DNA of 64,000 nucleotides from Pinibacter aurantiacus (lineage in GTDB: Bacteria > Bacteroidota > Bacteroidia > Chitinophagales > Chitinophagaceae), in contig NZ_JAHSPG010000012.1 of the NCBI RefSeq assembly GCF_019130065.1, forward strand, positions 300,825 through 364,824. The letters run 5' to 3'. A model generated the notes under the pieces. That model did no database searches. It was not told where the DNA came from and was given only the letters and a program-made list of their open reading frames with translations. Below are positions 1 through 8,406 of the stretch, one piece after another; position 1 is the stretch's first letter, and each line of letters begins with the position of its first letter. The translations under genes were made by a program, and so were the position numbers.

Positions 1-1143
1 CATTTCTGTTCCTGCGGCAGCGTCTGAATATGCTTTTACATCAGCATTGGCAGGTAGTTGGCCGGCAACTAATCTATCATAATAACCACCCATGAAGATC
101 ATGTATAGAGACACGGCAAACATGCCCGCTCCGCCCATAAAGTTCAATCCTACTGCGCCTGTCTTAGGTAAATTTTCAGAGACAAATCCGAGCATGGTTG
201 GCCAGAAATAACATACACCGATACCGAAGATTATTGCTCCTGCAAACAACATGTTTCCTGTTGTATGACCAAGAATGTATAAACCCAATGCAGCAAAGAT
301 TGCTGAAATCAACAACACTCCTGCTGAAGAAAATTTATGCACCACCGGTTCCGCAAATGCACGGCCCAGCACCATTACGCCCGTTTCAAGGGTTAATAAT
401 AAAATGGCATTCTCGGTTACGTTCTTTAATAATACATCGATCCATTGTCCCGTAAACAATTCGGTGATGGCTGTTCCCAGCATTAACACGATCATTACAA
501 TAAATAATGGATTAAGCAATGACCTGTACATCTCTGAAGTAGAGACGCCACTTGAAACTCTTTCTGTTGGCGGAAATTCAAGCTTGCTGAAAAGATATCC
601 GTAGATCAACGTTGGTATCAACATGATGCCAACGAGCAACTGCCAATTGCTTAAATAACTTGTGTCAGGAATATTTACGCCAAAGAATCGCACGATCAAT
701 GTGCCTATCACAATACCACCAGGGAACCAAAGGTGAAAGTGATTGAGCTTGGCGGTTTTCTTTTCTGTATATAAACTGGCCACCAATGGATTACATGCGG
801 CTTCCACTGTACCATTTCCCATGCCAATTAATAATGTTGAAATAAACAGGGACCAGAAACCTGTTGCTGTAATCGTTAACACAATGCCCAATAAATGAAA
901 CACCGCTGCGGCAATCAATAACTTTTTCATGCCGATGATGTCCACTATCATACCTCCTATAACGATGGCTAATGGGAACCCCCAGAATGCGGTACTTGTA
1001 ATTATACCAATTTGTTCTTGTGTTAAAGAAAACTGATGGCTCCACGTGCTTAATAATCCAGCACGGATACCGAAAGAAAGCGATGTTACTAATAGAGCAA
1101 GACAACTTGCTATGAACAGTTTATTCCTGTTTATGGCCTGCAT
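1..1143 (-). CDS. MFS transporter, C-terminus cut by window edge
   Basis: The minus strand is open without a stop from an ATG at 1143 to the left edge, giving 381 codons of a very hydrophobic protein with many membrane segments. It begins MQAINRNKLFIASCLALLVT and has a loop GGMIVDIIGMKKLL after the second helix, like the conserved MFS loop between helices 2 and 3. Usual MFS length is about 400 residues, so only a short C-terminal piece is missing. It diverges from the GMC oxidoreductase operon across a 202-bp gap, which suggests it imports a sugar or glycoside handled by that operon. The substrate cannot be read from the sequence. MFS family assignment is firm; the sugar role is inferred from neighbours. 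Confidence 0.85.
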   Translation of the reverse strand, partial: MQAINRNKLFIASCLALLVTSLSFGIRAGLLSTWSHQFSLTQEQIGIITSTAFWGFPLAIVIGGMIVDIIGMKKLLIAAAVFHLLGIVLTITATGFWSLFISTLLIGMGNGTVEAACNPLVASLYTEKKTAKLNHFHLWFPGGIVIGTLIVRFFGVNIPDTSYLSNWQLLVGIMLIPTLIYGYLFSKLEFPPTERVSSGVSTSEMYRSLLNPLFIVMIVLMLGTAITELFTGQWIDVLLKNVTENAILLLTLETGVMVLGRAFAEPVVHKFSSAGVLLISAIFAALGLYILGHTTGNMLFAGAIIFGIGVCYFWPTMLGFVSENLPKTGAVGLNFMGGAGMFAVSLYMIFMGGYYDRLVAGQLPANADVKAYSDAAAGTEM

Positions 1144-1188
1144 ATCGTTTGTTGTGTTGGGTTAAATTAACGCGAATAAATTTAGAGA

Positions 1189-1273
1189 TTTATTTGGTTG
1201 AACGAACACTTTTTATAAAATACTTTAATAAAAATCAGTTTTTGTTATGATTATACCCATCCAACCAAATAAA
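1189..1273. promoter_or_regulatory. 12-bp inverted repeat in divergent promoter region
   Basis: TTTATTTGGTTG at 1189-1200 is repeated as its exact reverse complement CAACCAAATAAA at 1262-1273. The pair lies between the divergent MFS and GMC genes, so one copy reads towards each gene. This could be a shared operator or mirrored promoter elements. No regulator gene for it is visible in the window. Confidence 0.4.
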
Positions 1274-1345
1274 AAAATTTTAATAGTGAAATAAGAGAGA
1301 TGTAATAAATTTAACCTTTATCTTTTCCAATATTTTGCTTGTTAT

Positions 1346-3085
1346 ATGGGAAATCTACAGATCAAAACGAATCCTAAACTTTATGATGCGGTAATTGTCG
1401 GATCAGGGGCCGGTGGCGGCATGGCGGCCTATATGCTTTCAAAAGCCGGCCTGAAAGTTTGCCTGATTGAAGCGGGCCCGATGTACGATCCTGCAAAGAA
1501 TGTTACTCAATTAAAAAATTCGTGGGAGTCGCCAAGACGAGGCGCAGGCACAAAGTTTCGCCCCTTCGGCGATTTTGATGCATGCTATCACGGATGGGAG
1601 ATTGATGGTGAACCTTACACCACTACAAAGGACACTGAATGGGATTGGTTCCGCGCGAGAATGATCGGCGGTCGTACCAATCACTGGGGAAGAATTTCAT
1701 TACGCTTTGGTCCTAAAGATTTTAAGCGCAGAAGCATTGACGGCCTTGGTGAAGATTGGCCCATCTCCTACGATGATATCAAACCATACTACGATCGCGT
1801 TGATAAATTAATCGGCATTTTTGGTTCAAATGAAGGGCTCGAAAATCATCCCGATGGTGTTTTTCTTCCACCGCCCAAACCAAGATTGCATGAGCTGATG
1901 CTAAAGAAAGGTGCAGCCAATGCAGGTGTTCCGGTAATTCCTTCGCGCCTCTCTATTCTTACAAAAAAAATAAACGACGAACGCGGCTCTTGTTTCTTCT
2001 GCAGCCAATGCGGAAGAGGTTGCCAGGTGTATGGCGATTTCTCTTCGTCTTCAGTATTAATAAAACCTGCCATGGCAACGGGCAATGTTGATGTACTTAC
2101 CAACGCAATGGCCCGTGAAGTGTTGACTAATAAAGAAGGCCTCGCAACAGGTGTTTCTTATGTAAACAAAGATGACCTGCAGGAATACGAGGTAAAGGGA
2201 AAAGTGGTGATACTTGCCGCGAGCGCGTGTGAATCTGCAAGATTGCTACTCAACTCAAAATCTGCGAGACATGAAAATGGTCTTGCCAATTCCAGCAATG
2301 TGGTTGGAAAATATTTGCACGATTCTACGGGCGCATCCATGGGTGGCGTGGTTCCGCAGCTACTCGGGCGCAAACGATACAACGAAGATGGTGTGGGCGG
2401 TGCGCACATTTATTCGCCTTGGTGGCTCGATAACAAAAAGCTTGATTTCCCTCGTGGTTATCATATTGAATATGGTGGTGGCATGCACATGCCGGGGTAT
2501 GGTTTTACCAATGGCATTCAGTTCGTTAACGGAAAATTTGCCGTGAATGGCCAGAAAAAACAAGCGGGTGGTTATGGCAAATCTTTGAAGGAAGATTACC
2601 GTTATTTCTATGGCGCACAGGTACATATGGCAGGCCGCGGAGAAGCCATTTCATTTGAAAGTAATTATTGTGAAATAGATCCGGGTGTGGTGGACAAATG
2701 GGGCATTCCTGTATTGCGCTTTAATGTAAAATGGAGCGAGCATGAAATAAAACAGGCGAAGCATATGAAGGAAACCTTCCAGGAAATTCTGCATCAAATG
2801 GGCGCCGTTGTTACATATGGCGATGACTTTGGTGCGCATAATAATTACGGATTGGAAACGCCTGGAAAAATTATTCATGAGGCAGGGACCGTTCGCATGG
2901 GCAATGATCCTAAGCGCTCAGCACTGAACAAATGGAGCCAGGCGCACGATTCCAAAAATGTATTCTGTGTGGACGGCGGACAATTTGTTTCGCAGGCAGA
3001 CAAAAACATTACATGGACGATTTTAGCATTGTCAATGCGTACGTCGGAATACATTGTTGATCAATTGAAGAAACAAAACATTTAA
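1346..3085 (+). CDS. GMC-family oxidoreductase (glucoside 3-dehydrogenase-like)
   Basis: FAD-dependent sugar or glycoside dehydrogenase, 579 residues. The N-terminal dinucleotide-binding loop is VIVGSGAGGGMAAYML near residue 17, followed by LIEAG. The C-terminal GMC_oxred_C region has HEAGTVRMG and a late ADKNITWTI segment where GMC catalytic His/Asn residues normally lie. Four cysteines at residues 216, 219, 222 and 226 (CFFCSQCGRGC) recall the iron-sulfur segment of FAD glucose dehydrogenases and glucoside 3-dehydrogenases. There is no signal peptide, but the next gene encodes a small subunit with a Tat-like signal, so the complex probably exports by hitchhiking. Oxidation at sugar C3 is inferred from family and context; the substrate is unknown. 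Confidence 0.88.
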   Translation: MGNLQIKTNPKLYDAVIVGSGAGGGMAAYMLSKAGLKVCLIEAGPMYDPAKNVTQLKNSWESPRRGAGTKFRPFGDFDACYHGWEIDGEPYTTTKDTEWDWFRARMIGGRTNHWGRISLRFGPKDFKRRSIDGLGEDWPISYDDIKPYYDRVDKLIGIFGSNEGLENHPDGVFLPPPKPRLHELMLKKGAANAGVPVIPSRLSILTKKINDERGSCFFCSQCGRGCQVYGDFSSSSVLIKPAMATGNVDVLTNAMAREVLTNKEGLATGVSYVNKDDLQEYEVKGKVVILAASACESARLLLNSKSARHENGLANSSNVVGKYLHDSTGASMGGVVPQLLGRKRYNEDGVGGAHIYSPWWLDNKKLDFPRGYHIEYGGGMHMPGYGFTNGIQFVNGKFAVNGQKKQAGGYGKSLKEDYRYFYGAQVHMAGRGEAISFESNYCEIDPGVVDKWGIPVLRFNVKWSEHEIKQAKHMKETFQEILHQMGAVVTYGDDFGAHNNYGLETPGKIIHEAGTVRMGNDPKRSALNKWSQAHDSKNVFCVDGGQFVSQADKNITWTILALSMRTSEYIVDQLKKQNI

Positions 3086-3087
3086 TT

Positions 3088-3164
3088 AGTTGAGAATTGA
3101 GAATGGAGAGTTGAGAGTTATAATGCGCTCCTCTCTCCATTCTCAACTCTCAACTCTCAACTTT
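3088..3164. repeat. Inverted CTCAACT heptamer array
   Basis: The left arm carries repeated GAGTTGA/GAATTGA units and the right arm (3131-3163) carries TCTCAAC units with a 7-bp period. Together they fill the whole gap between the GMC gene and the small subunit gene. It could form a long hairpin in the transcript. Confidence 0.7.
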
Positions 3165-3169
3165 TCTCT

Positions 3170-3835
3170 ATGGATAGACGGAAATCAATTAAGGCTATGG
3201 CTCTAGGAACGCTTTCGGCAAGCGTATTCGCGGAAGCATGCAAGTTGTCTGACAAAAAAACAACTGAAGTAAAAGCTGAAGATAAAAAAGCAGATGGTGG
3301 TTACGACAGGCAGCCGGAAGAGATGGAAAAGCTTAACGCCATTGCTGCGCAAACTTTTTTTACACCGGATGAAATGGCGACGATCACCATACTTGGTGAT
3401 ATCATCATTCCGCGTGATGAGGTCAGTGGCAGTGCTTCCGATGCGAAAGTGCCTGAGTTCATTGAGTTTATTGTAAAGGACATGCCCGAACATCAAATAC
3501 CAATTCGTGGCGGCTTGCGCTGGCTCGACGTGCAGTGTATGAAACAGTTTGGCAAAGGCTTTAAAGACTGCGACGAAAAACAACGTATTGAAATGGTGGA
3601 TCAAATCGCCTATCCGGAAACAGCAAAACCAACAATGAAACAGGGAGTAGCCTTCTTCAATAAATTTCGCGACCTTGTTGCTACCGGCTTTTTCACCTCC
3701 GAAATAGGCGTGAAAGACATCGGCTATATGGGCAACAAACCCAATCAATGGAATGGTGTACCAGACGATGTGTTGAAGCAATATGGGTTGGCTTATAGTG
3801 AAAAGGAATTGAAGGAATGTGTGAGTTTCTCTTAA
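3170..3835 (+). CDS. Gluconate 2-dehydrogenase subunit 3 family protein
   Basis: Small subunit partner of the upstream GMC flavoprotein, 221 residues. The N-terminus MDRRKSIKAMALGTLSASVF has a twin-arginine-like start and a short hydrophobic stretch ending before a cysteine (FAEAC), so it may be a Tat-exported lipoprotein. The middle section (TFFTPDEMATITILGDIIIP) is typical of the gluconate_2-dh3 family, and the RDEVSGSASDAKVPEFIEF region follows it. These subunits assist export and assembly of the FAD subunit. It lies 84 bp behind the GMC gene in the same direction, so the two likely form one complex in the periplasm. Confidence 0.87.
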   Translation: MDRRKSIKAMALGTLSASVFAEACKLSDKKTTEVKAEDKKADGGYDRQPEEMEKLNAIAAQTFFTPDEMATITILGDIIIPRDEVSGSASDAKVPEFIEFIVKDMPEHQIPIRGGLRWLDVQCMKQFGKGFKDCDEKQRIEMVDQIAYPETAKPTMKQGVAFFNKFRDLVATGFFTSEIGVKDIGYMGNKPNQWNGVPDDVLKQYGLAYSEKELKECVSFS

Positions 3836-4036
3836 TTAAGAATTAAGAATTCCTTTAGTGTGATTTGCTTTAGCAAACACGAAATTCAAGAGCAGCAAAG
3901 AGTTTACTAAACACATTACCCCTAATTCATTGCCTTTGGCATCAGTCAAAGGAGAATAATCATAACAAATCATGAAAATCATGAAAATCTGCGTTCTCCT
4001 AACAACGAACAACTGTCAACTAACAACTACACAGAT

Positions 4037-5191
4037 ATGAAAAAACTAAGAATGGGCATGATCGGCGGAGGACCAGGAGCCTTTATTGGCGCGGTTCACC
4101 GCATTGCGGCAAATATGGACGGACAGATTGAACTGGTTTGCGGAGTGTTTAGCAGTGATGCTGCAAAATCAAAACAAGCGGGTGAAGAATTGTTTCTCGC
4201 GCCGGAAAGAGTGTATGGTTCTTACAAAGAAATGATCGAGAAAGAAAAGCAACTTCCGGAAGATGTGAGAATGCAGATCGTGAGCATTGTAACACCCAAC
4301 CACGTGCATTTCGAACCTTCGAAAATGGCGCTGGAAAATGGTTTTCACGTCATCTTGGATAAGCCAATGACCTTCACCCTTGATGAAGCAAAGGCTTTGC
4401 AACAGGTGGTTGAAAAAACAGGGAAAGTATTTTGCCTTACACATACTTACACGGGCTACCCGATGGTAAAGCAGGCGAAGCAAATGGTGAAAAGTGGTGT
4501 GCTCGGTAAGATCAGAAAAATATACGTGGAATACCCGCAGGGTTGGTTGAGTACTTTTTTAGAAGGCAGCGATTCTAAGCAGGCATCATGGCGCACCGAC
4601 CCAAAACGCAGCGGCATTGCAGGTTGTATGGGTGACATTGGTACGCACGCTTTTAATATGGCAGAGTATGTGAGCGGCTTGAAAACAACAAAAATTTGTG
4701 CCGACCTAAACATAGTGGTAGAAGGAAGACAATTAGATGATGATGGCGCTGTGTTACTGAAATTTGACAACGGCGCAACAGGCGTTTTATTTGCCTCCCA
4801 AATAGCGGCCGGTGAAGAGAACAATGTGAAAGTAAGAGTATACGGAGAAAAAGGTGGTGTGGAATGGCAACAGCAAGATGCAAATACTTTAATGGTAAAA
4901 TGGCTGGACAAGCCTGCTGAGATCTATCGCACGGGTACCGGTTATGTAAGTTCATATGCATCGCATAACAGCCGCACACCTGCGGGACACCCGGAAGGAT
5001 ATCTGGAAGCATTTGCCAATCTTTATCGCAACTTTGCTTTAACCGTTCGTGCAAAAGAAAACGGCGAAACACCAAAGCCTGAATGGCTCGACTTCCCAGG
5101 CATCGAAGACGGCCTGCGCGGAATGGCGTTTATTGAGAACGTGGTGAAGAGCGGCAAGAGCGAGCAGAAATGGACGACGTTCGATATCTAA
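4037..5191 (+). CDS. Gfo/Idh/MocA family oxidoreductase, cytoplasmic
   Basis: NAD(P)-dependent sugar dehydrogenase of 384 residues with no signal peptide. The N-terminal Rossmann fold begins RMGMIGGGPGAFIGAVHR; ILDKPM near residue 115 occupies the position of the family EKP motif, with Lys expected to act in hydride transfer. The C-terminal alpha/beta domain has GDIGTHAFNMAEYVSG, where His often binds substrate. It sits between the GMC/small-subunit pair and a TIM-barrel isomerase-like gene on the same strand. In 3-keto-glycoside loci such enzymes interconvert hydroxyl and 3-keto sugars. The family is clear; exact substrate and direction are inferred. Confidence 0.9.
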   Translation: MKKLRMGMIGGGPGAFIGAVHRIAANMDGQIELVCGVFSSDAAKSKQAGEELFLAPERVYGSYKEMIEKEKQLPEDVRMQIVSIVTPNHVHFEPSKMALENGFHVILDKPMTFTLDEAKALQQVVEKTGKVFCLTHTYTGYPMVKQAKQMVKSGVLGKIRKIYVEYPQGWLSTFLEGSDSKQASWRTDPKRSGIAGCMGDIGTHAFNMAEYVSGLKTTKICADLNIVVEGRQLDDDGAVLLKFDNGATGVLFASQIAAGEENNVKVRVYGEKGGVEWQQQDANTLMVKWLDKPAEIYRTGTGYVSSYASHNSRTPAGHPEGYLEAFANLYRNFALTVRAKENGETPKPEWLDFPGIEDGLRGMAFIENVVKSGKSEQKWTTFDI

Positions 5192-5286
5192 AATCAAAAT
5201 TCAAAAGTAAAAATTCAAAAATGATCGCCGATTATTGAGACTTTTTTACTTTTTACTTTTTACTTTTTACTTTTTACTTTTTACTT
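5191..5286. repeat. Inverted TACTTTT heptamer array
   Basis: The left arm 5191-5220 has AAAATTCAAAAGTAAAAATTC-like units; the right arm 5241-5286 has at least five TACTTTT units with a 7-bp period. It fills the gap between the Gfo and TIM-barrel genes. Confidence 0.7.
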
Positions 5287-5301
5287 AATAACATTTTCCT
5301 C

Positions 5302-6354
5302 ATGACTACTCTCAAAGGACCCGGCATATTCCTCGCACAATTCATGGGCGATCAGCCTCCTTTTAATAATCTGAAATCTATTTGCCTGTGGGCCGAATCA
5401 CTTGGCTTTAAAGGCGTGCAAATACCTACATGGGACCCACGTTGCATCGACTTGCAAAAAGCAGCGAAAAGCAAAACATATGCTGATGAGATCAAAGGCA
5501 TAGTGAATGAATGCGGACTGGAGATCACAGAACTTTCTACGCATTTGCAAGGACAACTCGTTGCAGTACATCCGGCTTATGATACAATGTTTGATGGCTT
5601 CGCTCCTGCTGAACTGCATGGCAATCCTAAAGCAAGAACAGAATGGGCGGTGCAACAATTAAAATATGCAGCCAAGGCTTCACAAAATTTAGGCTTGAAT
5701 GCTCATGCAACATTTAGTGGTGCATTGCTATGGCACACGGTGTATCCGTGGCCGCAGCGCCCGGCGGGCCTTGTTGAAACGGGCTTTATCGAATTAGCGA
5801 AAAGATGGCTGCCAATATTGAACGTTTTTGATGAACACGGTGTGGATGTTTGCTACGAAATTCACCCGGGTGAAGATTTACACGATGGTGTGAGTTATGA
5901 AATGTTCCTCGAAAAAGTGAACAATCACGCAAGAGCTTGTCTGTTGTATGATCCATCGCATTTTGTGTTGCAGTGCCTCGATTATCTTTCTTACATCGAC
6001 ATTTATCATGAGCGTATAAAGATGTTTCACGTAAAGGATGCTGAGTTCAATCCAACCGGCAGACAAGGTGTATATGGCGGTTACCAAAGCTGGATAGATC
6101 GCGCGGGACGCTTCCGTTCTTTGGGAGATGGCCAGGTTGATTTCAAATCTGTGTTCAGCAAAATGGCGCAATACGATTTTAAAGGCTGGGCGGTAATGGA
6201 ATGGGAATGCTGCCTTAAACACCCTGAAGATGGCGCGAAAGAAGGTGCTGTATTTATTAAAGATCACATCATTCGTGTTACAGAAAAAGCGTTTGATGAT
6301 TTTGCTGGAACAGGTGCTGACGAAAAGACGAACAGGGCGATATTGGGAATTTGA
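5302..6354 (+). CDS. Sugar phosphate isomerase/epimerase family (TIM barrel)
   Basis: 350-residue protein of the xylose isomerase-like TIM-barrel superfamily. It begins with GPGIFLAQFMGDQPPFNN, and metal-ligand candidates appear in order: the Glu of CYEIHPGED, the Asp/His pair of LLYDPSHFVLQ, the HVKDAEF segment and the late VMEWECC. There is no signal peptide, so it is cytoplasmic. It follows the Gfo dehydrogenase in the same direction with a repeat-filled gap and precedes a DUF1080 gene. Related proteins in 3-keto-glycoside loci act as epimerases or as lyases on 3-keto sugars. The family call is strong; the reaction here is inferred from the neighbours. Confidence 0.88.
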   Translation: MTTLKGPGIFLAQFMGDQPPFNNLKSICLWAESLGFKGVQIPTWDPRCIDLQKAAKSKTYADEIKGIVNECGLEITELSTHLQGQLVAVHPAYDTMFDGFAPAELHGNPKARTEWAVQQLKYAAKASQNLGLNAHATFSGALLWHTVYPWPQRPAGLVETGFIELAKRWLPILNVFDEHGVDVCYEIHPGEDLHDGVSYEMFLEKVNNHARACLLYDPSHFVLQCLDYLSYIDIYHERIKMFHVKDAEFNPTGRQGVYGGYQSWIDRAGRFRSLGDGQVDFKSVFSKMAQYDFKGWAVMEWECCLKHPEDGAKEGAVFIKDHIIRVTEKAFDDFAGTGADEKTNRAILGI

Positions 6355-6434
6355 GAATGCTTTCTGTGAAACAATGCAATGTGCAATGAGGCGTATATTT
6401 TCAAACTTATCATTTTTTTAAAGACCTAAATAAA

Positions 6435-6526
6435 CCACTAAGACACTAAGGACACTAAGCCTCACTAAGGACTCTCTAAAGTGTAGCGACGCTTAGTGAA
6501 ACTTAGTGCCCTTAGTGACTCAGTGG
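6435..6526. repeat. Inverted CACTAAG array
   Basis: Left arm 6435-6470 (CCACTAAGACACTAAGG and further units) and right arm 6492-6526 (CTTAGTGAAACTTAGTGCCC) are near reverse complements around a 21-base loop. The same element recurs at 16998, 23592, 30202, 31667 (one arm) and 61081. Confidence 0.75.
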
Positions 6527-6591
6527 TAAAGATTCGAGACCGGCCGTTTAAGAAATAACAAAACACAACAAACCATTTTAAAACATAGAAT

Positions 6592-7314
6592 ATGAAAAAA
6601 CTCTGGCTTGCCGCAATTTTGCTTCCCGGCTTTTTTGCGTGGAAAACAGCAACAAAAAACAACATCGAAAGATATTCAAAGAACCCTTCTAATGATGGCT
6701 GGATCACATTGTTCAACGGAAAAGATTTGAACAAATGGCACAGCTACGGCAAATCGAATGTTGCGGGTGCATGGAAAATAGAAAACGGTGCCATTCATTT
6801 GGATGCAAAAAGCAAGAAAGAAGGTGAAGGCGGTGACCTTGTAACAAATGACGAATTCGACAATTTTGATTTGAAACTGGAGTGGAAAATTTCTCCCAAA
6901 GGAAATAGCGGCATTATCTTCTTCATTCACGAAGACACTGCTCACTACCACCAAACATATTCAACAGGAGCAGAAATGCAGGTAGTAGATAACGAAGGCC
7001 ATCCGGACGGACATATCATGAAACACAAAGCCGGTGATCTCTACGATCTTATTGCATCTTCAAAAGAAGCGCAAAAGCCTGTAGGAGAATGGAACGCAGT
7101 TGAAATTAAATCTTTGAATGGCAAACTAGACCTCTATCTCAACGGTGTAAATGTTGTGTCTACCACTATGTGGGACGATAACTGGAAGCAACTCATTGAC
7201 AATAGCAAGTTTAAAACATGGCCGGGCTGGGGCACTTACAAAAAAGGAAAAATCTCACTGCAAGATCACGGTGATGATGTGTGGTATAGGAACATAAAAA
7301 TTCGGAAACTATAA
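6592..7314 (+). CDS. DUF1080 (3-keto-disaccharide hydrolase family) protein
   Basis: 240-residue secreted or envelope protein. It has a hydrophobic N-terminus (MKKLWLAAILLPGFFAWK) and one DUF1080 (PF06439) domain with a concanavalin-like fold. Family signatures visible in order are WITLFNGKDLNKWHSY, the KGNSGIIFF core strand, EMQVVDNEGH and the C-terminal LQDHGDDVWYRNIKIR. Members of this family hydrolyse or hydrate 3-keto-glucosides. It ends the five-gene plus-strand run that begins with the GMC gene and lies convergent with a second DUF1080 gene. Enzyme class is well supported by family; substrate linkage is unknown. Confidence 0.88.
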   Translation: MKKLWLAAILLPGFFAWKTATKNNIERYSKNPSNDGWITLFNGKDLNKWHSYGKSNVAGAWKIENGAIHLDAKSKKEGEGGDLVTNDEFDNFDLKLEWKISPKGNSGIIFFIHEDTAHYHQTYSTGAEMQVVDNEGHPDGHIMKHKAGDLYDLIASSKEAQKPVGEWNAVEIKSLNGKLDLYLNGVNVVSTTMWDDNWKQLIDNSKFKTWPGWGTYKKGKISLQDHGDDVWYRNIKIRKL

Positions 7315-7320
7315 TTTCAA

Positions 7321-7405
7321 TTCTAAAGTAAAAATTAAAAAGTCAAAAGCAGAGAGCGCATCATGCCTTCTTACTTTTGACTTTTTAATTTTTACTTTTT
7401 ACTTA
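7321..7405. repeat. Inverted TACTTTT/AAAAGTA array between convergent genes
   Basis: Left arm 7321-7349 and right arm 7369-7405 are approximate reverse complements around a 19-base spacer. The right arm overlaps the stop codon of the minus-strand DUF1080 gene. The position fits a bidirectional terminator. Confidence 0.65.
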
Positions 7406-8179
7406 TAAAGGTCTCACCCAAATATTTCTATAACTGATCGGTTCGCTTGGATCGCCGTGATCCTGTAGCTTGATAGGACACGGACCATGCTTGTGATAAG
7501 CCGGTTGTCCTATCCACGCGGTTTCACCTTTTAATTCGAAATTATTTTGCAGCAACACGCCATTTTGGAAAACGGTAACGCGTGCAGCGCTCTTCAAAGA
7601 GCCGTCATCATTAAAGCGTGGTGCGGTCCAGATAACATCATAGGTTTGCCACTCTCCCGGTTTCTTACACGCATTTGCCAGTGGAATTGCCTGTTTGTAA
7701 ATGCTTCCTGTTTGTCCGTTCACATACGTTTTGTTAATGTAACAATCCAGCACTTGTAACTCATATCCTGCATCTCCCTTACCCGTTGAAGCAAGGAATA
7801 CACCGCTATTACCGCGAGCCTGGTTGCTACCGGTGATATTTTCAGGTATGCGCCATTCAATGTGTAATTGATAGTCTGTAAAAGTTTGCTTTGTTTGTAT
7901 GTTGCCCGTTCCTTTTTTTACGGTAACAGCGCCATTACCCACCGTCCATTGTGCCGCGCTGCCATCTTTCACACTTTGCCAGCTGTCAAGATTTTTCCCA
8001 TCAAATAAAACGATAGCGTCAGAAGGCGCGTCAGCAAAGGCTTTACCTGGCGTAACTACTTTTGGTTCCGGTTGCCAAACCTCGGTTTCCGCCGCTCTTT
8101 CAGCATCAGTTTTTTGTTTTTCTTGTGCCATAGCCATTGTAGTTATGAATAGGCCTGCGGTTAAAAGATAAGCTTTCAT
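7403..8179 (-). CDS. DUF1080 family protein, secreted
   Basis: 258 residues from the ATG at 8179, chosen because it directly precedes a signal peptide (MKAYLLTAGLFITTMAMAQ); the frame stays open to 8281 but that extension is not signal-like. The DUF1080 domain shows IVLFDGKNLDSWQS, ARGNSGVFLAS, YELQVLDCY and the end motif KLQDHGDPSEPISYRN. It is longer than the neighbouring copy because of an extra N-terminal Glu/Lys-rich linker. It lies on the minus strand behind a Tat-exported Gfo protein, so the pair may act on the same keto sugar in the periplasm. Substrate is not determinable. Confidence 0.88.
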   Translation of the reverse strand: MKAYLLTAGLFITTMAMAQEKQKTDAERAAETEVWQPEPKVVTPGKAFADAPSDAIVLFDGKNLDSWQSVKDGSAAQWTVGNGAVTVKKGTGNIQTKQTFTDYQLHIEWRIPENITGSNQARGNSGVFLASTGKGDAGYELQVLDCYINKTYVNGQTGSIYKQAIPLANACKKPGEWQTYDVIWTAPRFNDDGSLKSAARVTVFQNGVLLQNNFELKGETAWIGQPAYHKHGPCPIKLQDHGDPSEPISYRNIWVRPL

Positions 8180-8307
8180 TGTATGATTTGAAATTTGTGA
8201 TTTTAAAGAGAGAGCACACAGATGACGCTGATTAAACTGATTTTCACTGATCTTTTGTTGAACAGAAAAACTAATATCCATCAGTCTTGTATGCTACACA
8301 GAATGCA

Positions 8308-8406
8308 TTCTTAATTCTTAATTCTTAATTCTTAATTCTTAATTCCTAATTCTTAATTAAATGCCTTCCTGTTAATTCTTAATTATTAATTATTAATTAT
8401 TAATTA
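8308..8406. repeat. Direct ATTCTTA / ATTAATT heptamer tract
   Basis: Six or more ATTCTTA/ATTCCTA units (8308-8357) are followed, after AAATGCCTTCCTG, by ATTCTTA and ATTAATT units up to the stop of the Gfo gene. Both blocks run in the same orientation here, unlike the inverted pairs elsewhere. Nothing else is visible between the two genes. Confidence 0.7.

Noticed and set aside
3203..3781. 192-codon open frame on the minus strand
   Set aside because: It lies fully antisense to the gluconate dehydrogenase small-subunit gene and its translation has no family features.
4456..4911. 151-codon open frame antisense to the Gfo gene
   Set aside because: Serine- and phenylalanine-rich translation typical of a shadow frame; the sense gene is a clear Gfo/Idh/MocA protein.
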